Position numbers and translations under genes: made by a program. From the NCBI GenBank assembly GCA_937895345.1, contig CALAWP010000016.1, forward strand, positions 1 through 10,579: a stretch of DNA of 10,579 bases, in the 5' to 3' direction. This document shows, piece by piece, positions 1 through 7,892 of this stretch. Numbering within the stretch: position 1 is the first letter of the stretch; the number at the start of each line of letters is the position of its first letter. The stretch comes from an uncultured Paenibacillus sp. (GTDB lineage: Bacteria > Bacillota > Bacilli > Paenibacillales > Paenibacillaceae). The notes below the pieces were generated by a model. That model did no database searches. It was not told where the DNA came from and saw nothing but the letters and a program-made list of their open reading frames with translations.

Positions 1-1133
1 ACTTTGCGGACGGCGGACAGCTTCATCTTGACGCCCTTCTCGCGCAGCTCCTGGGAAGGCTGAATGAACGTCCGTCCGGTATATTTGTTTTTGATCAGGC
101 CGAGCTCGTAAGGGATGCCCGTCTGCTCCGCATAGCCGATAGCCGCCGAAATGCTCGAATCCGGCACGCCGGTGACGACGTCCGCGTCGACGAACGATTC
201 CATCGCCAGCCGCTGGCCCATCCGCTTGCGCGCGGAGTGGATGTTGATGCCGTTAATGTCGCTGTCCGGGCGGGCAAAATAAATATATTCCATCGCGCAC
301 GTCGCCCGGCGGTCGACTTCCGCGTAGCGGTCCTCGCGCAGGCCGATCTCGTCGAGAATGAGCAGCTCGCCCGGCTGCACGTCGCGCACGTATTCCGCGC
401 CGATCGTCTCGAACGCGCACGTCTCGGACGCGAACACGTAGCTGTCGCCCAGTTTGCCCATGGCGAGCGGACGCAGGCCGTGCGGGTCGGATGCGACGAG
501 CAGCTTGTCGTTCGTCATTATAAGGAAGGCGTAGCCGCCGATAATGCGCTGCAGCGCCTCCTTCGCCGCCGATACGAAATCTTTCGGCGATCGGGCGATC
601 AAATGCGCGATCACTTCCGTATCGCTGGACGTCTGGAAGATCGATCCGCTCATCTCCAGCTCGCGGCGAATTTCCGGCGCGTTGACGATGTTGCCGTTCG
701 TCGCGACGCCCAGATCGCCGTCCCGGTAGCGGAATATAAGCGGCTGGGCGTTGGCCAGCTGGCTTTCGCCGGACGTGGAATAACGCACATGGCCGATGGC
801 GCGGTCTCCCTGCAGCTTATCCAGCGTATCCTTGTCGAACACTTCCTTGACCAGCCCCATGCCGCGATGGAAGTTGAAGCGCCGGCCGTTCTCGGCATCC
901 GCGGTGCAGATGCCCGCGCTTTCCTCGCCGCGGTGCTGCAGCGCATGGAGGCCGTAATAGGAGAGGCCGGCGGCGTCCGGATGGCCGAACACCCCGAACA
1001 CGCCGCATTCCTCGCGCAATTTGTCAAAGATATCGTCGCGGCCGATGCCTTCGTTGTAATGGCTGCCCGTCCACAGGCGACGGCCGTCGCGGACGAGGCC
1101 GTCGCGAGACGGCGTCAAGATTTCATCAGACAT
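1..1133 (-). CDS. purF: PurF, amidophosphoribosyltransferase (3' part missing)
   Basis: PurF makes 5-phosphoribosylamine from PRPP and glutamine, the committed step of purine synthesis in the cytoplasm. 377 codons are present and the frame runs off the left edge. Residues 43 onward (CGVFGVFG) are the N-terminal-nucleophile glutaminase domain; Cys43 would become the mature N-terminus after propeptide cleavage. GLHALQHRGEESAG (61-74) and ATNGNIVNAPE (144-154) are glutaminase motifs. Cys279 in TCAMEYIYFARPDS aligns with the first [4Fe-4S] ligand of the Bacillus enzyme (Cys236 in mature numbering). The phosphoribosyltransferase domain is cut at KLSAVRK, just before the PRPP loop. The start at 1133 is supported by GGAAGGA at 1143-1149, nine bases upstream. 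The gene overlaps the 3' end of purL by 19 bp. The propeptide of about 42 residues is much longer than the 11 residues of B. subtilis. Product call is secure. Confidence 0.97.
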   Translation of the reverse strand, partial: MSDEILTPSRDGLVRDGRRLWTGSHYNEGIGRDDIFDKLREECGVFGVFGHPDAAGLSYYGLHALQHRGEESAGICTADAENGRRFNFHRGMGLVKEVFDKDTLDKLQGDRAIGHVRYSTSGESQLANAQPLIFRYRDGDLGVATNGNIVNAPEIRRELEMSGSIFQTSSDTEVIAHLIARSPKDFVSAAKEALQRIIGGYAFLIMTNDKLLVASDPHGLRPLAMGKLGDSYVFASETCAFETIGAEYVRDVQPGELLILDEIGLREDRYAEVDRRATCAMEYIYFARPDSDINGINIHSARKRMGQRLAMESFVDADVVTGVPDSSISAAIGYAEQTGIPYELGLIKNKYTGRTFIQPSQELREKGVKMKLSAVRK

Positions 1134-3361
1134 GGAATCGCATCCTTCCAGACCTTCTCCAGATGTTGAACCGGCGCTTCAATGCCGGCTTTGCCGTTTA
1201 CGCTGATCTTCAGGCTGCTTCCTCCCACCGTGCCGATCGTTTCGTGAACGACGCCTTGCTCCGTCAAATAAGCCGTCAAAGCCGCCGCTTGGTCCGCCTT
1301 GGCGGACAGCAAAATGCGGGATTGCGATTCGCTGAACAGCAGATGGTCCGGACGAAGGGCGCTGCTCATAGCGACCGTCGCGCCGATGCCGCCGCTGATG
1401 CACGATTCCGCCAAGGCAACCGCAATGCCGCCCTCGGACAAGTCGTGCGCCGAAGCGACGATTCCTTGCTGAATGGCGCCAAGCACCGCTTTTTGTACCT
1501 TTTTCTCCACTGCCAGGTCAATGGCCGGAGGACGTCCCGACACGCCGCCGTTCATGACGTATTGCAGCTCGCTTCCTCCGAATTCGGCTTTCGTCTCGCC
1601 GATCAGCACGATCACGTCGCCCTCGGACTTGAAGCCTTGCGTCGTAATATGATCGATGTCGTGTACCAGGCCGACCATGCCGATGACCGGCGTCGGATAG
1701 ATGGCGCCCTTCGCGTTCTCGTTGTACAAGCTGACGTTGCCGCCGATTACCGGCGTTTCCAGAACCACGCAAGCCTCGGACATGCCGTCGGCCGACTTCT
1801 CCAGCTGCCAGAACACTTCCGGCTTCTCCGGACTGCCGAAGTTCAGGTTGTCCGTAATGGCCAGCGGCTCGGCGCCGGAGCAGACGATGTTGCGCGCCGC
1901 TTCCGCAACCGCGATCCGTCCGCCCATCTCGGGATCGAGATGCACGTAGCGGCCGTTGCAGTCCGTCGTCATCGCCAGCGCTTTACGCGTGCCGTCGATC
2001 GTCACGACCGCCGCGTCGGAGCCCGGCTGCACCGCCGTCGAGGTGCGGACCATATAATCGTATTGGTTGTAGACCCACTCTTTGCTCGCCACCGTCGGCG
2101 ATGCGAGAATGCGGTCCAGCGTTCCGTTCAAATCGGTAATTTCCGCAAAAGCGGCCGTATCCACCGAAGCGTTCTCGCGGTAGTAAGCCGGCTCCTGTGA
2201 AGGCTTGTTGTATACCGGGCACTCGTCGACGAGCGCCTTGACCGGCATGTCGGCCACTTGCTCGCCTTGGTGGAACAGACGGAGACGTCCGTCATCCGTC
2301 ACTTTGCCCACTTTCGCGCAAATAATGCCCCAACGGTCAAAAATCTCCTTCGCCTGCGCCTCATGCTGCGGCTCGATAACGAACAGCATGCGCTCCTGCG
2401 ATTCGGACAGCATCATTTCGTACGGGGTCATGCCCGTCTCGCGCTGCGGCACCTCGTCGAGGTACAGCTCCAGGCCGTTGCCCGCCTTGGACGCCATTTC
2501 CGCGCTGGAGCACGTCAGGCCCGCCGCGCCCATGTCCTGGATGCCGAGCACGATGCCGGAGTTGATCAGCTCGAGCGTCGCTTCCATCACAAGCTTCTCC
2601 ATAAACGGATCGCCGACCTGCACCGCCGTCCGCTTCTCCTCGGATTCCTCCGACAGCTCGACGGACGCGAACGTCGCGCCGTGAATGCCGTCGCGGCCCG
2701 TCGCCGGACCGACGTAGAAGACCGGGTTGCCGACGCCCTTGGCGACGCCGCGCTGAATTTTGTCGTGATCGATCAGGCCGACGCACATCGCATTGACGAG
2801 CGGATTTCCTTCATAGCTTTCGTCGAACATCACTTCGCCCGCCACCGTCGGAATGCCGATGCAGTTGCCGTAGCCGGCGATGCCGCTGACGACGTTTTCG
2901 AACAAATATTTGACGCGCTCGTTGGTCAGGCTGCCGAACCGAAGGCTGTTGAGCAGCGCCACCGGACGGGCCCCCATCGAGAAGATGTCGCGGATAATGC
3001 CGCCGACGCCCGTCGCCGCGCCTTGGTACGGCTCGACCGCGGACGGGTGGTTATGCGATTCGATCTTGAATACAACCGCCTGGTTGTCGCCGATGTCGAC
3101 GATGCCCGCGCCTTCGCCCGGTCCCATCAGGACGCGGGGCCCGGTGACCGGGAATCTTTTTAAGATCGGCTTGGAGTTCTTATAGGAGCAATGCTCCGAC
3201 CACATGACGCTGAATACGCCGATTTCCGTATAGTTCGGCTTGCGCCCGAGGAAACCGCAAATCAACTCATATTCGTAATCCGTTACGCCGAACTGCGTGT
3301 AAATGCGCTGATCCGCGATTTGTTCCGCCGTCGGTTCCTTAGCCGTTAACTGCTGCGCCAT
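1115..3361 (-). CDS. purL: PurL, FGAM synthetase large (catalytic) subunit
   Basis: PurL is the ATP-dependent synthetase subunit converting FGAR to FGAM, using ammonia delivered by PurQ. At 748 residues it is the small PurL type that needs separate PurS and PurQ. Family motifs include WSEHCSYK (54-61), ESHNHPSAVEPYQGAATG (101-118), RDIFSMGARP (124-133), QDMGAAGLTCSS (275-286), TDNLNFGSPEKPEVFW (503-518), ETPVIGGNVSLYNE (535-548) and AHDLSEGGIAVALAE (638-652). The start at 3361 is preferred over an in-frame ATG at 3379 because GGAGGG (3368-3373) lies six bases upstream of it and the extra residues MHGGNN are not family-like. It overlaps purQ by 23 bp and purF by 19 bp, so translation is probably coupled across purQ-purL-purF and helps balance complex subunits. 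Confidence 0.98.
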   Translation of the reverse strand: MAQQLTAKEPTAEQIADQRIYTQFGVTDYEYELICGFLGRKPNYTEIGVFSVMWSEHCSYKNSKPILKRFPVTGPRVLMGPGEGAGIVDIGDNQAVVFKIESHNHPSAVEPYQGAATGVGGIIRDIFSMGARPVALLNSLRFGSLTNERVKYLFENVVSGIAGYGNCIGIPTVAGEVMFDESYEGNPLVNAMCVGLIDHDKIQRGVAKGVGNPVFYVGPATGRDGIHGATFASVELSEESEEKRTAVQVGDPFMEKLVMEATLELINSGIVLGIQDMGAAGLTCSSAEMASKAGNGLELYLDEVPQRETGMTPYEMMLSESQERMLFVIEPQHEAQAKEIFDRWGIICAKVGKVTDDGRLRLFHQGEQVADMPVKALVDECPVYNKPSQEPAYYRENASVDTAAFAEITDLNGTLDRILASPTVASKEWVYNQYDYMVRTSTAVQPGSDAAVVTIDGTRKALAMTTDCNGRYVHLDPEMGGRIAVAEAARNIVCSGAEPLAITDNLNFGSPEKPEVFWQLEKSADGMSEACVVLETPVIGGNVSLYNENAKGAIYPTPVIGMVGLVHDIDHITTQGFKSEGDVIVLIGETKAEFGGSELQYVMNGGVSGRPPAIDLAVEKKVQKAVLGAIQQGIVASAHDLSEGGIAVALAESCISGGIGATVAMSSALRPDHLLFSESQSRILLSAKADQAAALTAYLTEQGVVHETIGTVGGSSLKISVNGKAGIEAPVQHLEKVWKDAIPCLMKS
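1143..1149 (-). promoter_or_regulatory. Ribosome binding site of purF inside purL
   Basis: The minus strand reads GGAAGGA nine bases upstream of the purF ATG. It lies entirely within the purL coding sequence, so ribosomes finishing purL can restart on purF. Confidence 0.7.
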
Positions 3362-4034
3362 GTTGTTCCCTCCATGCATTCAGTATCGATGTGAACATCC
3401 GTTTGCCGTCCTCCGAGCCGAGCAGCTGATTGACCGCGCGCTCCGGATGCGGCATCATGCCGACGACGTTGCCCGCCTTGTTGCAGATGCCCGCAATATT
3501 TTCCACCGAACCGTTCGGATTCGTATTGCCCGCGTAGCGGAACACGATCTGGTTGTTCGCCTTCAGCTCGGCCAGCGTCGCCTCGTCGCAGAAGTAGTTG
3601 CCTTCGCCGTGGGCGATCGGAATGTTGATCAGCTCACCCGGCGCATATTGATTCGTGAAAGGCGTGGCGTTGTTCGCCACTTCCAGCGTCGTATCGTGAC
3701 AGCGGAATTTCAGTCCCGTGTTGCGGATAAGCGCTCCGGGCAGCAGGCCCGCCTCCGTCAAAATTTGAAATCCGTTGCAGATGCCGAGAATATATTTGCC
3801 TTGTTCGGCCGCCTTGACGACCTCGTTCATGACGTTCGCAAAACGGGCGATCGCGCCGCAGCGCAAATAGTCGCCGTAGGAAAAGCCGCCCGGCACGAGA
3901 ATCGCGTCGTAGGCCGACAGATCGGTCGCCGTATGCCATACGTAGTCGACCGGCTGGCCGATCGTCGATTCTACCGCCTTGTAGCAGTCGATGTCGCAGT
4001 TGGAGCCCGGAAATACGAGTACCGCAAATTTCAT
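3339..4034 (-). CDS. purQ: PurQ, FGAM synthetase glutaminase subunit
   Basis: PurQ hydrolyses glutamine and passes ammonia to PurL in the PurS-PurQ-PurL complex. It is a class I (triad) glutamine amidotransferase of 231 residues, close to the roughly 227 of Bacillus. The N-terminus KFAVLVFPGSNCD and the LVPGGFSYGDYLRCGAIA stretch (46-63) are typical. The nucleophile is Cys86 in GICNGFQ, and the partner His196 and Glu198 sit in MMPHPERA. The ATG at 4034 has GGAGGG at 4043-4048, eight bases upstream and inside the end of purS. Only 4 bp separate it from the purS stop, and its 3' end overlaps purL by 23 bp. Confidence 0.98.
   Translation of the reverse strand: MKFAVLVFPGSNCDIDCYKAVESTIGQPVDYVWHTATDLSAYDAILVPGGFSYGDYLRCGAIARFANVMNEVVKAAEQGKYILGICNGFQILTEAGLLPGALIRNTGLKFRCHDTTLEVANNATPFTNQYAPGELINIPIAHGEGNYFCDEATLAELKANNQIVFRYAGNTNPNGSVENIAGICNKAGNVVGMMPHPERAVNQLLGSEDGKRMFTSILNAWREQHGAAVNG
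3368..3373 (-). promoter_or_regulatory. Ribosome binding site that fixes the purL start
   Basis: GGAGGG on the minus strand ends six bases before the ATG at 3361. The alternative ATG at 3379 lies upstream of this site, so it cannot be served by it. The site is embedded in the last codons of purQ. Confidence 0.8.
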
Positions 4035-4038
4035 GGCC

Positions 4039-4281
4039 TTATCCCTCCAGTTCGAAACGGTAGTCTTCCACGACGGTGTTCGCCAACAGCTTTTCGCACA
4101 TCACTTTCAAACGCGCCTCCGCTTCCGCGCGGTCGTTCGTGTCCAGCTCGACTTCCAGGTATTTGCCGATGCGCACTTTGCCCACTTCGCTGAATCCCAT
4201 GGAATGAAGCGCCCCTTGAACGGCCGTGCCTTGCGGATCCAGAACGTTTTCCTTGATCGTGACGTAGACGGTTGCTTTCAT
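4039..4281 (-). CDS. purS: PurS, FGAM synthetase small subunit
   Basis: PurS is the small non-catalytic subunit that bridges PurQ and PurL in Gram-positive FGAM synthetase. The protein has 80 residues, near the roughly 84 of B. subtilis PurS, and shows the family pattern: KATVYVTIKENVLDPQGTAV at the start, a short helix ending GF, then VRIGKYLEVEL and a C-terminal VVEDYRFELE strand. AGGAGG at 4287-4292 lies five bases upstream of the ATG. It sits 4 bp before purQ but 129 bp after purC, an unusually wide gap for this operon, so the purSQLF block may have extra control. Confidence 0.96.
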   Translation of the reverse strand: MKATVYVTIKENVLDPQGTAVQGALHSMGFSEVGKVRIGKYLEVELDTNDRAEAEARLKVMCEKLLANTVVEDYRFELEG

Positions 4282-4410
4282 AATAGCCTCCTGAAATTGG
4301 TTATTGGAATAATTCCATTATTTAGATTCTCGGCATGCATTGCGGGCCAAAAGCCTGCATCAGTGCATCTTGGATCCCATCCGAAGAGATCGGGTTACCA
4401 TCATGACGTC
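4282..4410 (-). other. 129-bp purC-purS spacer with a palindrome
   Basis: This is the widest gap inside the operon and contains no open frame of note. It holds a 13-bp near-perfect palindrome at 4305-4317 (TGGAAT-A-ATTCCA), just upstream of the purS ribosome binding site, in an AT-rich patch. Upstream of that is a repeated GATGCA and a weak stem around GGCTTTTGGCC. No U-tract follows any stem, so I do not call a terminator. An internal promoter or a translation-control site is possible but not shown. Confidence 0.5.
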
Positions 4411-5310
4411 TTACCCCAGCTCCGCGCCGGTCAAGCGGCGGTAAATCTCGCGGTAGCGCGCCGTCGTCGCGGCGACGACCTCCGGCGGCAGCGGATCGGG
4501 CCGGCTTTCCCGGTCCCAGTCCGAGCCGAGCAGATACGTCCGAACCGGCTCCTTGTCCATGCTGTCGATCTCGACGTCATAAGCGTAATTCGCTTCCGAC
4601 CAGAAGCGCGAGGAGTCCGGCGTAAATATTTCGTCGATCAGAATAACCTTGCCGTCGATAAGGCCGAATTCAAACTTGCAATCCGCCAAAATAATGCCCC
4701 GCTCCGCACAATACGCGTGTGCGAATTCGTACAGCTTGACGCTGCGGTCCCGCAGCTCCTCCGCCAGCTCCGCGCCGACCAGCCCGGCCATCCGCTCGAA
4801 CGGAATGTCCTCGTCGTGGCCGACGTCGTTTTTGGCCGCGGGCGTGAACAGCGGCTTCTCGAGACGCTCGTTTTTGCGCAGCCCCTTCGGAAGCTCGATG
4901 CCGTTGACGGCCGACGTTTTTTCGTATTGCCGCCAGCCGCCCCCGGTAATATAGCCGCGCACGACGCACTCGATGTCGATGCGCTCCGCCTTGCGCGTCA
5001 CCATGATGCGGTTTTTGAGCAGCTCCGGCCGGGTGACGAGGTCTCCCAGCAACGAGACGTCCGTATGCACGACATGGTTCGGCTGCATCGCTTCCGTCTC
5101 GCGGAACCAGAACGCCGACAGACGGTTCAGCACGTTGCCCTTGTCCGGCACGGCCGGCTCCAGCACGTAGTCGAACGCCGAAATCCGGTCGGTGACGACG
5201 ATCAGGTAATGCTCGCCCAGGTCGTACAGCTCCCGGACCTTGCCTTTGTAGACGAGCGGCGCCTTAACGTAATCCACTGCGGTCGATAAAGCCTGCGGTT
5301 GCATTGTCAT
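4411..5310 (-). CDS. purC: PurC, SAICAR synthetase (long form)
   Basis: PurC joins CAIR and aspartate with ATP to give SAICAR. GKVRELYD (23-30) forms the N-terminal ATP-site hairpin, and SAFD (44-47), CVVRGYITGGGW (115-126), TPAAKNDVGHDE (156-167), the signature ILADCKFEFG (207-216) and DEIFTPDSSRFW (226-237) follow in order. At 299 residues it resembles the longer, yeast ADE1-like enzymes, with inserts around 130-170 and an extended C-terminus, and not the roughly 240-residue enzymes of B. subtilis and E. coli. Two ATGs lie close together (5310 and 5304). AGGGGG at 5322-5327 and AAAGG at 5315-5319 could serve either, so the start is uncertain by two codons. It follows purB by 15 bp. Confidence 0.96.
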   Translation of the reverse strand: MTMQPQALSTAVDYVKAPLVYKGKVRELYDLGEHYLIVVTDRISAFDYVLEPAVPDKGNVLNRLSAFWFRETEAMQPNHVVHTDVSLLGDLVTRPELLKNRIMVTRKAERIDIECVVRGYITGGGWRQYEKTSAVNGIELPKGLRKNERLEKPLFTPAAKNDVGHDEDIPFERMAGLVGAELAEELRDRSVKLYEFAHAYCAERGIILADCKFEFGLIDGKVILIDEIFTPDSSRFWSEANYAYDVEIDSMDKEPVRTYLLGSDWDRESRPDPLPPEVVAATTARYREIYRRLTGAELG

Positions 5311-5325
5311 TTGACCTTTATCCCC

Positions 5326-6621
5326 CTATATCAAGCCCAAACGTTTAAAAATCGTATCCACATGCTTCAAATGCCAGGAAGGATTGAAGCAATCGTCGAT
5401 CTCTTCCGCGGAAAGCACGCTCGTAATTTCCGGCGTTTCCTCCACGATCGAGCGGAACTGGCGCTGCGTCTCCCACGCCTGCATCGCGCGCGGCTGCACC
5501 GTGTCGTACGCCTGCTCGCGGCTGAAGCCCTTGTCGATCAGCTTCGTCATGACGCGGCCGGAGAACGGCACGCCGTAGGTGGCGCTCATGTTGCGCTTCA
5601 TGTTTTCCGGGAAGACGGTCAAGTTTTGAATAATGTTGCCCAGACGGTTCAGCATATAATTGAGCAGCATCGTCGCGTCCGGCAGGATGACCCGCTCGGC
5701 GGACGAGTGGCTGATGTCGCGTTCATGCCAGAGCGTCACGTTCTCGTAGGCGGTCAGCATATGGCCGCGAATGACGCGGGACAAGCCGGAAATGTTCTCG
5801 CAGCCGATCGGATTGCGCTTGTGCGGCATCGCCGACGACCCTTTTTGGCCTTTGGCAAAAGGCTCCTCCACCTCGCGGAACTCGCTCTTCTGGAGGGCGC
5901 GGATTTCCGTGGCGAACTTGTCCAGCGAAGTCGCGATCAGCGCGAGCGTCGCCATATATTCCGCATGACGGTCGCGCTGCAGCGTCTGCGTCGAGATCGG
6001 CGCCGGCTTCGTGCCGAGCTTGCGGCAGACGAACTCCTCGACGAACGGGTCGATGTTGGCGTACGTGCCGACCGCTCCGGAAATTTTGCCGTATTGCACG
6101 CCGTCCGCCGCATGGTCGAACCGCTCCAGGTTGCGCTTCATTTCCTCATGCCAGAGCGCCACCTTCAGGCCGAACGTCGTCGGCTCCGCGTGAACGCCGT
6201 GCGTGCGGCCCATCATCGGCGTATCCTTGTACCGGACCGCCTGCTCGCGCAGGATGCCGATAAACCGTTCGATGTCCGCCCGCAATATCTCGTTCGCCTG
6301 CCGCAGCAGGTAGCCCATCGCCGTATCGACGACGTCCGTGGACGTCAGGCCGTAATGGACCCATTTGCGCTCCGGCCCGAGCGTTTCGGATACGGCGCGC
6401 GTAAACGCGATGACGTCGTGGCGCGTTTCCTGCTCGATTTCGTAGATCCGGTCGATATCGAAGCTCGCCGACTTGCGCAGCGCCTCGACATCCTCCTTCG
6501 GAATGACGCCCAGCTCGGACCAGGCCTCGCAAGCGCACAGCTCCACCTCCAGCCATGCCTTGAACTTGTTTTCCTCCGTCCAGATCGCCCTCATCTCGGG
6601 TCTGCTGTAACGCTCCAACAT
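5326..6621 (-). CDS. purB: PurB, adenylosuccinate lyase
   Basis: PurB cleaves SAICAR to AICAR plus fumarate, and later adenylosuccinate to AMP plus fumarate; the enzyme is a homotetramer. With the start at 6621 the protein has 431 residues, the same as B. subtilis PurB, and His68, His89 and His141 fall at the same numbers as the active-site histidines described there. The fumarase/aspartase superfamily signature SSAMPHKRNP is at 262-271, within the flexible catalytic-serine loop. The start at 6621 has AGGTGG (6630-6635) eight bases upstream. An in-frame ATG at 6678 would add 19 residues that look like translated spacer. It begins 95 bp after purK, with a hairpin in the gap, and ends 15 bp before purC. 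Confidence 0.98.
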   Translation of the reverse strand: MLERYSRPEMRAIWTEENKFKAWLEVELCACEAWSELGVIPKEDVEALRKSASFDIDRIYEIEQETRHDVIAFTRAVSETLGPERKWVHYGLTSTDVVDTAMGYLLRQANEILRADIERFIGILREQAVRYKDTPMMGRTHGVHAEPTTFGLKVALWHEEMKRNLERFDHAADGVQYGKISGAVGTYANIDPFVEEFVCRKLGTKPAPISTQTLQRDRHAEYMATLALIATSLDKFATEIRALQKSEFREVEEPFAKGQKGSSAMPHKRNPIGCENISGLSRVIRGHMLTAYENVTLWHERDISHSSAERVILPDATMLLNYMLNRLGNIIQNLTVFPENMKRNMSATYGVPFSGRVMTKLIDKGFSREQAYDTVQPRAMQAWETQRQFRSIVEETPEITSVLSAEEIDDCFNPSWHLKHVDTIFKRLGLI

Positions 6622-6661
6622 ATGACCTTCCACCTTCCGCTCGTTATCGTTATAGGATGAT

Positions 6662-6707
6662 GTTGAACGGCGCCTCATGCCGCTTAATCGCGCGCATGCC
6701 GTTCAAC
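6662..6707 (-). repeat. Hairpin in the purK-purB gap
   Basis: Perfect 10-bp inverted arms GTTGAACGGC (6662-6671) and GCCGTTCAAC (6698-6707) enclose 26 bases. Inside, CATGC and GCATG can pair to extend the structure. The hairpin starts ten bases after the purK stop. No U-run follows on the minus strand (the next bases are ATCATCC), so it does not look like an intrinsic terminator. A role in mRNA processing, stability or partial attenuation is inferred. Confidence 0.6.
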
Positions 6708-6716
6708 GCGTTTCTT

Positions 6717-7892
6717 TCAGTTCGAACCCGTGCCTTCCTCGGCCCAGATGCCCGTCTCCTCTATCCACCGGAGCGCCGCGTCCGTATCGGGAGCCAGCAC
6801 GTTGACGTGCCCCATTTTCCGTTTGCGAACCGCATCCTTTTTGCCGTACAGATGCAGCTTCGGCGCGACGCCCAGACGTTCGGCCGCTTCGTCGCGCTCG
6901 GCCGTCCGCTTCAGCAGCGGCTCGACATGCTGCCCGAGCACGTTGACCATGACGACCGGCGTCAGCAGCGACGCATCGCCCAGCGGCAAGCCGCACACGG
7001 CGCGCACATGCTGCTCGAACTGCGACGTCCGGCACGCCTCCATCGTGTAATGGCCGCTGTTGTGCGGCCGCGGCGCCAGCTCGTTGACGAACAGTCCGCC
7101 CTCCGGCGTCACGAACATTTCGACGGCGATCAGGCCGACGACGCCGAGTCCCTCGGCGATGCGCACCGCCAGCCGTTCCGCTTCGCGACGCAGCTTCTCG
7201 CCGATGCGGGCGGGCACGATGGACAGATGCAATATATTGTCGACGTGAATATTTTCCGCAGGCGGGAACGCTTTTATTTCCTCTTGCGGACTTCTCGCCG
7301 CGATAACCGATATTTCCTTGTCGAAATGAATGAACTGCTCCAACACCAGATCCGTCCCGGCTTGGGACAGCGACGCATAAGCGTCCGCCGTCTCGTCCAG
7401 GCTGCGGATAACCCATTGGCCCTTGCCGTCGTAGCCGCCCGTCGCCGTCTTCAGCACGCAAGGCGTGCCGAACGCTTGAACCGCCTCGCGCAGCTCCTGC
7501 TCGCTGCGGATTTCGCGGTACGGCGCCACCTGGACGCCGGCCGCTTCGATGGCGCGTTTCTCGCGCAGCCGGTGCTGCGTCGTATAGAGCAGCTCGTTGC
7601 CTTGCGGCACGTAGCTTTCTTCCATCAGCATGGCCGCGACGCCGGCGTCGACGTTCTCGAATTCGTACGTGATCACGTCCGACTGCCGGGCCAGCTCCCG
7701 GGCCGCCTCGCGGTCGTCGTATGCGGCGACGATTTGCCCTCCGACTTGTCCCGCCGGCGAGTCCGGCGTCGGATCCATCGCCACAAAGCGATAGCCCATC
7801 GCGCTGCCGGCGTTCGCCATCATCCGGCCAAGCTGGCCTCCGCCCAGAACGCCGATCGTGCTGCCGGGCAAGATCACCTTCGCCCGCGTCAT
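6717..7892 (-). CDS. purK: PurK, N5-CAIR synthetase
   Basis: PurK carboxylates AIR with bicarbonate and ATP to give N5-CAIR, the substrate of PurE. The 391-residue protein is an ATP-grasp enzyme: GVLGGGQLGRMM (14-25) opens the N-terminal domain, YEFENVD (76-82) follows, the ATP-binding loop is KTATGGYDGKGQ (148-159), and the metal and substrate region is NELAPRPHNSGHYTMEAC (270-287). The ATG at 7892 overlaps the purE stop as ATGA. The Shine-Dalgarno match upstream is weak, so coupling to purE translation is likely. The frame is open much further upstream, but that part is purE read out of frame. The C-terminal tail is slightly longer than that of the roughly 380-residue B. subtilis protein. 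Confidence 0.97.
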   Translation of the reverse strand: MTRAKVILPGSTIGVLGGGQLGRMMANAGSAMGYRFVAMDPTPDSPAGQVGGQIVAAYDDREAARELARQSDVITYEFENVDAGVAAMLMEESYVPQGNELLYTTQHRLREKRAIEAAGVQVAPYREIRSEQELREAVQAFGTPCVLKTATGGYDGKGQWVIRSLDETADAYASLSQAGTDLVLEQFIHFDKEISVIAARSPQEEIKAFPPAENIHVDNILHLSIVPARIGEKLRREAERLAVRIAEGLGVVGLIAVEMFVTPEGGLFVNELAPRPHNSGHYTMEACRTSQFEQHVRAVCGLPLGDASLLTPVVMVNVLGQHVEPLLKRTAERDEAAERLGVAPKLHLYGKKDAVRKRKMGHVNVLAPDTDAALRWIEETGIWAEEGTGSN

